From Clostridia bacterium (lineage in GTDB: Bacteria > Bacillota > Clostridia > Oscillospirales > Butyricicoccaceae): a DNA stretch of 37,228 nt. Below are positions 1 through 7,064 of this stretch, piece by piece; within the stretch, counting starts at the first letter, position 1; every line of letters starts with the position of its first letter. The stretch covers positions 1-37,228 of the forward strand of contig JAJPXP010000051.1 in the NCBI GenBank assembly GCA_021205365.1, read 5' to 3'. The notes under the pieces were generated by a model. That model was not told the origin of the DNA. It did not search any database and saw only the letters and a list, made by a program, of their open reading frames with translations. Both the position numbers and the translations under genes were made by a program.

Positions 1-956
1 AGATTTTTCTTCCACCAGCATAGCTGGTGGTTTTTTTCGCTAAAGCGCCAATGAATGACAAACCGGACATCCGGTTTGTCTATGCCCATACCGAAAGCAT
101 TGGTTGCCACGATCACCGGCACTTCTCCGCCGACAAATTTCTGCTGCACCAGCCGGCGCGTCATCGTTTCCATACCCGCATGATATGCCAGCGCAGGAAT
201 ATGATTATCACACAGGTACCGTGCCATTTCTTCTGTCTTTTTGCGAGTCAGGCAATAAACAATGCCGCAAGTACCGTTTTGCTTCTGGATAAACTGCAAT
301 AGCTGCGCTTCCCGATCATATACTCTTCTCACTTCATAATGCAGATTCGGGCGGTCAAAACTGGTGACCAGGCGCTCCGGGTTTCGCAGATGCAATGCCT
401 GCACAATATCTTCGCGCACCTGTGCGGTTGCTGTTGCGGTAAATGCGGAAATAATCGGCCGTTTGGGAAGGTTCTGCAAAAACTGCGGTATTTTCCGGTA
501 ACTTGGGCGGAAATCATGCCCCCACTGGGAAATGCAATGTGCTTCATCCACTGCCACCATGGAAATCGGAAGATGCTCAATCAGGTCACAGAAATCTGAT
601 GTCAGCAGACGTTCCGGCGCAATATAAATTAGCTTACATCGCCCGGCAGCTGCTAACTGCATTGCTTCCTGCCGCTCCTGCAAGGTTTGAGCACTGTTGA
701 GCAGACAGGCAGAGATTCCAGCACGCCGCAGGGCTGCTACTTGATCCTGCATCAGGGAGATCAGCGGAGAAATCACCAGCGATATCCCTGGCAGAAGCAT
801 GGCAGAAATCTGGTAACAAATCGATTTTCCCGCACCAGTCGGCATCACGCCAAGGACATCCCGCCCGGCAAGCATGGCATCAATCAGTTTCTGCTGCCCC
901 GGACGAAATTCTGTATAACCAAAGGCTTCCCACAGAAGCCGATGCTTCAAATCCAT
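1..956 (-). CDS. recQ: RecQ-family ATP-dependent DNA helicase, 3' end missing or disrupted
   Basis: 3'-5' superfamily 2 DNA helicase used in recombination and repair. The frame starts at an ATG (954-956) preceded by AGGAAGGG and stays open to the window edge, 318 codons. Visible motifs: Walker A MPTGAGKS (about residue 42), DEAH box in VAVDEAHCISQWGHDFRPS, SAFTATAT (motif III), and motif V VATNAFGMGIDKPDVRFVIH. Residue 302 (the H of FVIH) is the last one that fits the family. RecQ should continue with a Y-x-x-P-type segment and QEAGRAGRDG, but here the frame reads WRFSEKNHQLCWWKK through a hairpin at the edge. The arginine finger and the zinc and winged-helix domains are therefore absent from what is seen. 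Transcribed divergently from uppP. The gene may be interrupted by an inserted element, or the edge may be an assembly junction. Confidence 0.85.
   Translation of the reverse strand, partial: MDLKHRLLWEAFGYTEFRPGQQKLIDAMLAGRDVLGVMPTGAGKSICYQISAMLLPGISLVISPLISLMQDQVAALRRAGISACLLNSAQTLQERQEAMQLAAAGRCKLIYIAPERLLTSDFCDLIEHLPISMVAVDEAHCISQWGHDFRPSYRKIPQFLQNLPKRPIISAFTATATAQVREDIVQALHLRNPERLVTSFDRPNLHYEVRRVYDREAQLLQFIQKQNGTCGIVYCLTRKKTEEMARYLCDNHIPALAYHAGMETMTRRLVQQKFVGGEVPVIVATNAFGMGIDKPDVRFVIHWRFSEKNHQLCWWKKN
12..37 (+). repeat. Hairpin with T-run at the point where recQ homology ends
   Basis: CCACCAGC (12-19), loop ATA, GCTGGTGG (23-30) is a perfect 8-bp stem followed by seven T. A mini stem CGC-TAAA-GCG (38-47) lies just inside, and RecQ-like coding ends at about 51. 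The layout resembles the subterminal hairpins of IS200/IS605-type elements or a terminator inside a mobile repeat. The identity is inferred; no transposase is visible. Confidence 0.4.
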
Positions 957-1029
957 CTGTTTCCCTTCCTTTTTATTTTCATCTGTTTTTCAGTATGCCA
1001 TATTTGCACTGTTTGCGCAAGCAGTACGC

Positions 1030-1058
1030 TTTACTTTTCCCATTGAATGCGTTATACT
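1030..1058 (+). promoter_or_regulatory. Putative promoter of uppP
   Basis: TTTACT (1030-1035), 17-bp spacer, TATACT (1053-1058), about 37 bases before the uppP start codon and in the recQ/uppP divergent gap. Confidence 0.5.
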
Positions 1059-1094
1059 ACAAACAATTGTTATTGACTTCCAAAGGAGACAACT

Positions 1095-1910
1095 ATGTTT
1101 ATTGAACTTGTAAAATCGTTTATCCTCGGTATTGTTCAGGGCATTACAGAATGGCTTCCGGTTTCCTCAACGGGCCATATGCTGCTGGTAGATCAATTCC
1201 TGAAATTGAATTTCTCCACAGACTTTACCGAAATGTTCTTTGTTGTTATTCAGTTTGGTTCTATTCTTGCAGTATGCGTACTGTATTTCGACAAACTGAA
1301 CCCATTTTCCCCACATAAGGATAAAAAGCAAAAACGCCATACCTGGATGCTGTGGGAAAAGGTTATCATTGCCTGCATCCCTGCGGGCGTCATTGGTATC
1401 CTGTTTGATGACTTTATCCATGACCTGCTGTATGGTCCGATCGTCATTGCTATTGCATTGATTCTCTATGGTATCCTGTTCATCGTGCTGGAAAATTCCA
1501 ATCCGCATCCGACAACAACCTCGCTGGAAAAACTCTCGTTCCGCAAGGCATTCTGCATCGGCATTTTCCAGGTACTGTCCCTGGTTCCTGGTACATCACG
1601 TTCTGGCTCTACCATTCTCGGCGCGGTATTCCTCGGTTGTGAACGCTCTGTAGCTGCAGAATTTTCCTTCTTCCTTGCTATCCCGGTTATGCTGGGTGCA
1701 AGCGGCGTCAAAATGCTGAAGTATGGTTTGAATTACACAGGTACACAGATCGGGGTTATGCTGGTCGGCACCATCACTGCCTTTGTGATTTCGCTGATCG
1801 TCATCCGTTTCTTCATGAACTATATCCGCAAGCATGACTTCAAGGTATTCGGCTGGTACCGCATTGTGCTCGGCCTCCTCGTACTGCTGTACTTTGGCCT
1901 GCTGGCATAA
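1095..1910 (+). CDS. uppP: Undecaprenyl-diphosphatase UppP (BacA)
   Basis: Integral membrane phosphatase that converts undecaprenyl diphosphate to the monophosphate, recycling the lipid carrier for peptidoglycan and wall polymers; overproduction gives bacitracin resistance in this family. The 271 residues match the usual length. Both signature segments are present: QGITEWLPVSSTGHMLL (about residues 15-31, catalytic Glu and the SSTGH motif) and PGTSRSGSTI (about 167-176, catalytic Arg). Several hydrophobic segments cover the rest. AAAGGAGA sits about 6 bases before the ATG. It is a single gene with its own promoter-like sequence and is followed by a strong terminator. It belongs functionally with the SEDS/PBP genes further along the window. 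Confidence 0.97.
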   Translation: MFIELVKSFILGIVQGITEWLPVSSTGHMLLVDQFLKLNFSTDFTEMFFVVIQFGSILAVCVLYFDKLNPFSPHKDKKQKRHTWMLWEKVIIACIPAGVIGILFDDFIHDLLYGPIVIAIALILYGILFIVLENSNPHPTTTSLEKLSFRKAFCIGIFQVLSLVPGTSRSGSTILGAVFLGCERSVAAEFSFFLAIPVMLGASGVKMLKYGLNYTGTQIGVMLVGTITAFVISLIVIRFFMNYIRKHDFKVFGWYRIVLGLLVLLYFGLLA

Positions 1911-1930
1911 CGGAAACTTAAAGCAATACA

Positions 1931-1976
1931 AAAGACGTTCTCTATGGAACATTTCCATCAGAGAACGTCTTTTTCT
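1931..1976. terminator. Terminator between convergent uppP and DUF2752 gene
   Basis: AAAGACGTTCTCT (1931-1943) pairs with AGAGAACGTCTTT (1960-1972); an inner ATGGAA/TTCCAT stem continues the hairpin, and a T-run follows on the + strand. The left flank is A-rich, so it may also act on the - strand transcript. Confidence 0.8.
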
Positions 1977-1979
1977 GTT

Positions 1980-2438
1980 TCAAAGAAAGTTGTATAACAG
2001 CCGGATTCCACGGCAGAGCAGTCCACCCTGCAGGCTGATTGCCACCGGGCCGGATGGGAACAGCCAAATCCGATATACATAAACTGTCATCAGCAGAACC
2101 GCAGCAACGATAATCTGTACATGATATATCCATCCCTTTCGGCAATGCTGCGGCATCCATCCTTCCCGGAAAATCAGTATAACAATCCAGGGGGCCAGCA
2201 GGAACAGCGGATGATATTGAAATGCTTCCCGGAAATGGAACAGCAGAGCATATTTCCATGCCCTGCTCATCCCACATGCCGGACAGGGAATACCAGTCAG
2301 CCGCTGAATGGGACATCCAATCGTCAGCCCCACCAGCAGAAGCGCTGCACAGAGCAGCAGCAACCCACCAACCTTTTTCCCATGGGCATATATCATCTGT
2401 ATCAAGTTATATCTGAATCTGGAAAATAAATTCTTCAT
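1980..2438 (-). CDS. DUF2752 family membrane protein
   Basis: Small integral membrane protein of 152 residues and unknown function. The DUF2752 signature is clear: GCPIQRLTGIPCPACGMSRAW (about residues 41-60) with three conserved Cys. Hydrophobic segments lie at about 24-40, 75-93 and 108-125. The family occurs widely in Clostridia and Bacteroidetes as an orphan gene. No good ribosome binding site precedes this ATG; GGAG lies about 18 bases away, so the start is uncertain. It converges on uppP across a shared terminator and lies downstream of glnS on the same strand, with about 165 bases between that show no gene and no clear terminator. Confidence 0.8.
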   Translation of the reverse strand: MKNLFSRFRYNLIQMIYAHGKKVGGLLLLCAALLLVGLTIGCPIQRLTGIPCPACGMSRAWKYALLFHFREAFQYHPLFLLAPWIVILIFREGWMPQHCRKGWIYHVQIIVAAVLLMTVYVYRIWLFPSGPVAISLQGGLLCRGIRLLYNFL

Positions 2439-2605
2439 TTGACATACGGACTCTGTCTCCGTTATGAATTTCCGTCTTGCCGGTCAGCTATACTTCTCAC
2501 AACGCCAATCGGCTGCAACTACTCTACAGGCTGCCCTTTTCATGCTGTTTTCATTTTCCATATCACGAAGGGACGCTGTCATTTGCCCCCATTTCTACAG
2601 CATTC

Positions 2606-4282
2606 TTACTTTTTGTCCGGCTTAAAGCTGTCCTTCAGAGAGACAATACGGTTAAAGCACAGCGCTCCATTCTCAGACGGTTTGCTGTCCTGAATATAAT
2701 AGCCCATACGGACAAACTGCATACGGGTTCCCGCCGGTACATCAGCAATGGACGGCTCCAGCTTACAGCCACTCAGCTGCTGCTTGGATTGTGGATTGAG
2801 GTAATCCAGATAATTGGTGCCTTCCGGTACGGAACCGGTGTTTTCCAGTGTAAACAGGTTTTCGTACAAGTTCAGATCTGCATCAACGGCATACTTCGCA
2901 GATACCCAATGGATATTACCGCGTACCTTACGGCCATCCAGCGGATTGCCATTGCCTGCTTCCAGATCAGCCGTGCAATGTACTTCTACAACATTGCCAT
3001 CTTCATCCTGAACGACTTCATTACACTTTACAATATAAGCTCCCATCAGGCGAACCTCTCCGCCCGGCTTCAGGCGCTTAAACTTCGGAGGCGGCACAAC
3101 CGCAAAGTCACTCTTCTCAATCCACAGCTCACGGGTAAACGGAACCTGACGGGTGCCCGCACTTTCATCCTTTGGATTATTCGCAATTTCGAAGGTTTCT
3201 TCCTTATCCTCCGGATAGTTGGTGATCACCAGCTTGATCGGCTCAGTAACGGCCATGCGGCGCAGCGCTGTGGTATTCAGCTCATCACGGATGCAGTATT
3301 CCAGCAGCTTGATATCTACAAGGCTGTCCGTTGTGGCAACACCTGCACGGGTAACAAATTCCAGAATAGCTGACGGTGTATAACCACGGCGGCGCAGACC
3401 ACACAGGGTCGGCATGCGTGGGTCATCCCAGCCATCTACCCTGCCGGTTTCTACCAGCTCACGCAGATAACGCTTGGACATAACTGTATTGGTTACATTC
3501 AGACGGGCAAATTCCCTCTGCTTCGGATGGGACGGCAGGCACGGAGCGCAATTGTCCACGACCCACTCATACAGCGGACGATGGTTCTTAAATTCAATGG
3601 AGCACATCGAATGGGTGATGTGTTCCATTGCGTCCTGAATCGGGTGGGCAAAGTCATACAGCGGATAAATACACCACTTGTTGCCGATGCGGTGATGGGT
3701 TGCATATACAATGCGGTAAATGGCCGGATCGCGCATGTTCATGTTCGGAGAAGCCATATCGATCTTCGCACGCAGGGTCTTTGCACCCTTTTCATACTTG
3801 CCTTCACGCATTTCCTCGAACAGCTTGAGGTTTTCCTCAACAGAACGGTCACGATACGGGCTGTTCTTACCCGGCTCTGTCAGTGTACCGCGATATTCAC
3901 GCATTTCATCCTGATTCAGGTCACAAACATATGCTTTGCCTTCCTGAATCAGATGGATGGCACATTCATAGCACTTATCAAAGTAATCCGATCCATAGAA
4001 GATACCGCCGGACGGTTCAGAACCGGTCAGCCACGCGACATCCTGCAGGATAGACTGTACATATTCGTCATCCTCACGTACCGGATTGGTATCGTCAAAA
4101 CGCAGGTTGAACAAGCCGTCATACTTCTGTGCAACAGACCAGTTAATATAAATCGCCTTGGCAGAACCAATATGAAGATATCCGTTCGGCTCCGGCGGAA
4201 AACGGGTATGAATCCGTTCCGTCATGCCATTCTTAATGTCTTCATCTATAATCTCATGCAGAAAATTAGATGCAAACTCCAT
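2606..4282 (-). CDS. glnS: Glutaminyl-tRNA synthetase
   Basis: Class I aminoacyl-tRNA synthetase that charges tRNA-Gln directly with glutamine; 558 residues, near the usual 550. The HIGH motif is in PEPNGYLHIGSAKAI (about residues 27-41) and the KMSKS equivalent is VMSKRYLREL. The C-terminal half carries the two beta-barrel anticodon-binding domains typical of GlnRS. I chose the ATG at 4280-4282 because AAAAGGGG stands about 6 bases upstream and the product then begins MEFASNFLHEIIDED, typical of GlnRS; a longer reading frame exists but adds an unrelated tail. Many Firmicutes lack GlnRS and use Glu-tRNA(Gln) amidation instead, so its presence is informative. It is separated from gltX by a structured 200-base segment. 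Confidence 0.96.
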   Translation of the reverse strand: MEFASNFLHEIIDEDIKNGMTERIHTRFPPEPNGYLHIGSAKAIYINWSVAQKYDGLFNLRFDDTNPVREDDEYVQSILQDVAWLTGSEPSGGIFYGSDYFDKCYECAIHLIQEGKAYVCDLNQDEMREYRGTLTEPGKNSPYRDRSVEENLKLFEEMREGKYEKGAKTLRAKIDMASPNMNMRDPAIYRIVYATHHRIGNKWCIYPLYDFAHPIQDAMEHITHSMCSIEFKNHRPLYEWVVDNCAPCLPSHPKQREFARLNVTNTVMSKRYLRELVETGRVDGWDDPRMPTLCGLRRRGYTPSAILEFVTRAGVATTDSLVDIKLLEYCIRDELNTTALRRMAVTEPIKLVITNYPEDKEETFEIANNPKDESAGTRQVPFTRELWIEKSDFAVVPPPKFKRLKPGGEVRLMGAYIVKCNEVVQDEDGNVVEVHCTADLEAGNGNPLDGRKVRGNIHWVSAKYAVDADLNLYENLFTLENTGSVPEGTNYLDYLNPQSKQQLSGCKLEPSIADVPAGTRMQFVRMGYYIQDSKPSENGALCFNRIVSLKDSFKPDKK

Positions 4283-4483
4283 TGTTTTTCCCCTTTTCCT
4301 AATTATTTTGGAACAAAACCATTCCGGCCTCGCCATCGCTTGCCGGAAACCCTGTGCAAATACACAGGTACAAGATGTTTTGTATGCTCCCCACTGTGGT
4401 GGAGAAATCAAATTCCTGATTCAGGGTATGACAATAGAGCCTATACCCTTTCCCAGGCATCTGACTCCATTGTCTCTTAAATA
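4283..4483 (-). ncRNA. Candidate structured leader or intergenic RNA between gltX and glnS
   Basis: The 201 bases between the gltX stop and the glnS start have no ORF of note but a chain of stems on the transcribed strand. They are a 10-bp stem GACAATGGAG/CTCTATTGTC (arms 4474-4465 and 4439-4430, one G-U pair) closed by an inner GCCT/AGGC stem, a double stem within 4404-4387, CCTGTG/CACAGG (4368-4363/4356-4351), and the terminator-like stem at 4348-4322. The layout suggests a cis-acting leader controlling glnS or a stable RNA. A T-box is unlikely because I see no GGTGGNACCGCG-type element. The class is unknown to me. Confidence 0.35.
4312..4348 (-). terminator. Terminator-like hairpin upstream of glnS
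   Basis: On the - strand TTCCGGC (4348-4342) pairs with GCCGGAA (4328-4322) and is followed by TGGTTTTGTT. It could end gltX transcription or act as an attenuator for glnS. Confidence 0.5.
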
Positions 4484-6142
4484 TTACGAATTGAATGATA
4501 ATGCGTCACAGGCAGCCTGCAGGCGGCGGTTGATTTCCTCCACGCTCATCAGTTGCATGACAGAATACAGATCCGGTGCATTGGTACGTCCGCACACTGC
4601 AACACGCAGAACCATGGAAATATCACCGACCGGTCCCTTATATGCTTCCGGATTCTTTTTGTACAGCTTGGTTTCCGGCGCGAAGCCATGCTTATCAGCC
4701 AGAACCTTCATCTTATCAAACCATACAGACATTTCATCTGCCGGGTTATAAATATCCTGATATTCCGTAAGAATCGCCTTGGCATCGTCCTTTGCACTCT
4801 CCGGTATACCGGAATAATCCGGCTGGAACAGTTCCGGGAACATAAAGTCCATATATGCCCTGACTTCACTCCACAACGCCAGATCCTTCCGCGGCTTCTT
4901 TCCGCCCCTGCCTATAGCAAGGAATTTACGGGTCAGCTCCGGATCACGGACAAACAGCGTATGGAATTCCGGGTCATTGTCAGCGCTCCATTTGGAAACG
5001 TAATCATAAACTTCCTCTGCATTCATACGAGAAATAACATTCTTGCTGACATCCCGCAGCTTTTCCATATCGAACAGTGAACCGGAAACGCTCATCTTCT
5101 TCGGGCTGAACGGGAAATCGTTGATATCCGCAGTCTGATTTGCCCTGCGCCACTCCTCAAAGTTGGAATTGAGCAGTGTCATCAGGTATTCCATAACCGC
5201 CGGTACGGGGATGCCCTGCTGATAATAATAGGACAGAGCCAGCTCTGGGTCTTTCCGCTTGGACAGCTTGCGCTTGGAACCGCCGTCCATCTTCATCAGC
5301 TGTGCGGTATGCACATACTTCGGACGCTTCCAGCCCATGATATCAAACAGCTGCAGATGTACCGGCAGCGTTGCCAGCCATTCCTCACCGCGGACAACGT
5401 GTGTGGTATGCATCAGATGGTCATCCACAATGTGTGCAAAGTGATAGGTCGGAATGCCATCAGATTTCAGCAGGACAATATCCTGATCGTTTTCCGTCAG
5501 CTCCAGATTGCCCTTTACCAGATCGGTATGGCGGACCTTATGCTCAATACTGCCCGGAGAACGGAAGCGGACGACATAGCTTTCGCCTGCTGCCAGACGC
5601 TTTTCAATTTCCTCCAGCGGACAATCACGGTACTTGGCATATTTTCCATAGTATCCGAAATTTTCCTTATTGGCCTCCTGCTGTGCATGCATTTCAGCAA
5701 GCTCTTCTTCCGTGCAGAAACATGGATATGCATAACCGCGCTTTACCAGATCCTTGACAAAAACATGATAAATCGCAGCACGTTTGCTCTGACGGTACGG
5801 GCCATATGCACCATTGTCACCATCAACGGTTGCGCCCTCGTCAAACGGCAGACCGAAATTTTTGAAAGTTTCCAGTATCAGCTCAACGCCGCCTTCCACT
5901 TCCCTTTTTTTATCGGTATCCTCAATACGCAGATAAAAAACGCCGCCAGACTGGTGCGCCAGACGTTCATCAACAACTGCACCAAACAGATTGCCCAGAT
6001 GCATAAAGCCTGTCGGACTTGGTGCCATACGGGTTACCTTTGCGCCTTCCGGCAGATCACGGGCAGGATAACGAGCTTCTACTTCCTCCGGCGTCTCTGT
6101 AACTTTTTGAAAAAGCAGCTCTGCCAAACGATTATAATCCAT
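4484..6142 (-). CDS. gltX: Glutamyl-tRNA synthetase
   Basis: Class I synthetase that charges tRNA-Glu; 552 residues, a little longer than typical bacterial GluRS of about 480-500. The HIGH motif is RMAPSPTGFMHLGNLF (about residues 35-50) and the KMSKS equivalent is KRKLSKRKDP. The sequence RIEDTDKKR after the HIGH region and HVVRGEEWLATLPVHLQLF are family landmarks. The start at 6140-6142 is preferred: AAAGGA lies 7 bases upstream and the product then begins MDYNRLAELLFQK; a longer frame would add 32 unrelated residues. A promoter-like TTGCGA-17-TATGCT lies upstream. Because glnS is also present, this enzyme need not mischarge tRNA-Gln, but whether it discriminates cannot be read from sequence alone. 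Confidence 0.95.
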   Translation of the reverse strand: MDYNRLAELLFQKVTETPEEVEARYPARDLPEGAKVTRMAPSPTGFMHLGNLFGAVVDERLAHQSGGVFYLRIEDTDKKREVEGGVELILETFKNFGLPFDEGATVDGDNGAYGPYRQSKRAAIYHVFVKDLVKRGYAYPCFCTEEELAEMHAQQEANKENFGYYGKYAKYRDCPLEEIEKRLAAGESYVVRFRSPGSIEHKVRHTDLVKGNLELTENDQDIVLLKSDGIPTYHFAHIVDDHLMHTTHVVRGEEWLATLPVHLQLFDIMGWKRPKYVHTAQLMKMDGGSKRKLSKRKDPELALSYYYQQGIPVPAVMEYLMTLLNSNFEEWRRANQTADINDFPFSPKKMSVSGSLFDMEKLRDVSKNVISRMNAEEVYDYVSKWSADNDPEFHTLFVRDPELTRKFLAIGRGGKKPRKDLALWSEVRAYMDFMFPELFQPDYSGIPESAKDDAKAILTEYQDIYNPADEMSVWFDKMKVLADKHGFAPETKLYKKNPEAYKGPVGDISMVLRVAVCGRTNAPDLYSVMQLMSVEEINRRLQAACDALSFNS

Positions 6143-6243
6143 TTTATTTCCTTTCCAATCACATGATACAGGCTTGTCCTGTGATGTTTTTTTGTTTGAT
6201 TTTCCTGGCACTGCCTGAAAATTCGTGCTCAAAAACAATTATT

Positions 6244-6272
6244 AGCATACCATAGTTTTGACATTTTCGCAA
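6244..6272 (-). promoter_or_regulatory. Putative promoter of gltX
   Basis: On the - strand TTGCGA (6272-6267), 17-bp spacer, TATGCT (6249-6244). It lies about 100 bases upstream of the gltX start in the 318-base divergent gap with the DtxR-type gene. The leader has a small inverted repeat (ATCAC...GTGAT around CAGG/CCTG); nothing else is visible in this gap beyond the two promoters. Confidence 0.5.
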
Positions 6273-6394
6273 TGTTATGCAGCAAAAATCACCAGATAAA
6301 CAAAAAAATGGTGTTTTGTCTAAAAGACGCAGAAAAGCAGACTTTCGTATTTGGATATTTTCCTTTTTTCATTTGTTAAAAATTTTCCAATTTG

Positions 6395-6438
6395 TTGTCA
6401 TTTCACAAAAATCATGCTATAATGGTAATACTTTATAG
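6395..6438 (+). promoter_or_regulatory. Promoter of the DtxR-type gene with a possible operator
   Basis: TTGTCA (6395-6400), 17-bp spacer, TATAAT (6418-6423). CTATAA (6417-6422) and TTATAG (6433-6438) form an inverted repeat over the -10 and start region, a plausible site for self-repression. The operator role is inferred. Confidence 0.6.
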
Positions 6439-6460
6439 TAAAAAACAAGGCGGTGAATCC

Positions 6461-6832
6461 ATGAAAATCCAGGAATCCGGAGAAAATTATCTGGAAACCA
6501 TACTCTTGCTTGAAATGCGTAACGGTACTGTCCGCGCTGTCGATATTGCAAACGAGCTCGGTTTTTCCAAACCCAGCGTAACCCGCGCCATGGGCGTACT
6601 CAAAAAGGCAGGTCTGGTAGAGCATGAACTGTATGGAACCATCCAGCTGACCGATGCAGGCCGTAAGCGTGCAAATGAAATTTACGATCGTCACGTCCTG
6701 ATTAAGGAGTTTTTGATGACAATACTGTCTCTTGATGCCGTTACAGCCGAAACCGATGCATGCCGCATTGAACATATTGTAAGCCCGCTGACAATTGAAC
6801 GCATGCGTGCGGTACTGCGGGAAAAGAGATAA
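6461..6832 (+). CDS. DtxR/MntR-family metal-dependent transcriptional regulator
   Basis: DNA-binding repressor that senses Fe2+ or Mn2+. The 123 residues comprise the N-terminal winged helix (VDIANELGFSKPSVTRAMGVL, about residues 27-47) and the metal-binding dimerisation domain; there is no SH3-like third domain, as in the short MntR-type members. Likely metal ligands are visible: E12 in NYLETI, the His in YDRHVLIKEF, and Cys, Glu and His in DACRIEHI. The C-x-x-E-H set resembles the DtxR/IdeR iron site more than MntR, while the position equivalent to MntR Asp8 / DtxR Met10 is Asn9. The start at 6461 is chosen for AAGGCGG 7 bases upstream; an upstream in-frame start lacks a site. No metal transporter lies nearby, so the regulon is not evident here. 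Confidence 0.88.
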   Translation: MKIQESGENYLETILLLEMRNGTVRAVDIANELGFSKPSVTRAMGVLKKAGLVEHELYGTIQLTDAGRKRANEIYDRHVLIKEFLMTILSLDAVTAETDACRIEHIVSPLTIERMRAVLREKR

Positions 6833-6838
6833 TTTTCC

Positions 6839-6867
6839 TTGACGGAAATTAAAAATTGTTGTATACT
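6839..6867 (+). promoter_or_regulatory. Promoter of tRNA-Ser
   Basis: TTGACG (6839-6844), 17-bp spacer, TATACT (6862-6867), near consensus. An inverted repeat TTCAAGCAG/CTGCTTGAA (6869-6877/6892-6900) forms a hairpin at the start of the precursor, between promoter and mature tRNA. Confidence 0.75.
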
Positions 6868-6907
6868 ATTCAAGCAGTTCCTTCTAGAGGGCTGCTTGAA
6901 TTCATAT

Positions 6908-6996
6908 GGAGAGGTATCGAAGTGGTCATAACGGGGCTGACTCGAAATCAGTTTGCGAGCAATCGCACGCGGGTTCGAATCCCGCCCTCTCCGCCA
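6908..6996 (+). tRNA. tRNA-Ser(CGA)
   Basis: Class II tRNA with acceptor GGAGAGG (6908-6914) pairing with CCTCTCC (6986-6992), discriminator G and encoded CCA (6994-6996). The anticodon loop is CTCGAAA, giving anticodon CGA, which reads UCG serine codons. The long variable arm TGCGA-GCAA-TCGCA and the T-arm with GGTTCGAATCC are clear. It has its own promoter and terminator, so it is a single-gene unit. Confidence 0.97.
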
Positions 6997-7000
6997 TTGG

Positions 7001-7044
7001 GCTAACCACCTATTCTATGCTGGAATAGGTGGTTAGCTTTTTTT
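7001..7044 (+). terminator. Terminator of tRNA-Ser
   Basis: GCTAACCACCTATTC (7001-7015) pairs perfectly with GAATAGGTGGTTAGC (7023-7037), followed by seven T. Confidence 0.92.
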
Positions 7045-7064
7045 GCTGTTTGAAAACGCATTTC

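Noticed and set aside
2437-2460. TTGACA followed by TATGAA-like bases on the + strand as a promoter
   Set aside because: It would drive transcription into the antisense of glnS, with no + strand gene; it overlaps the start of the DUF2752 gene and looks accidental.
2477-3373. Long open frame on the + strand across glnS
   Set aside because: It is antisense to a strongly conserved synthetase and has no ribosome binding site or protein-like features.
4283-4483. T-box or 6S RNA upstream of glnS
   Set aside because: No GGTGGNACCGCG-type T-box core is present, and the two ends of the segment do not pair to form a closing stem as 6S RNA would.
5309-6166. Long + strand frame across gltX
   Set aside because: Shadow of gltX codon bias; no family resemblance.
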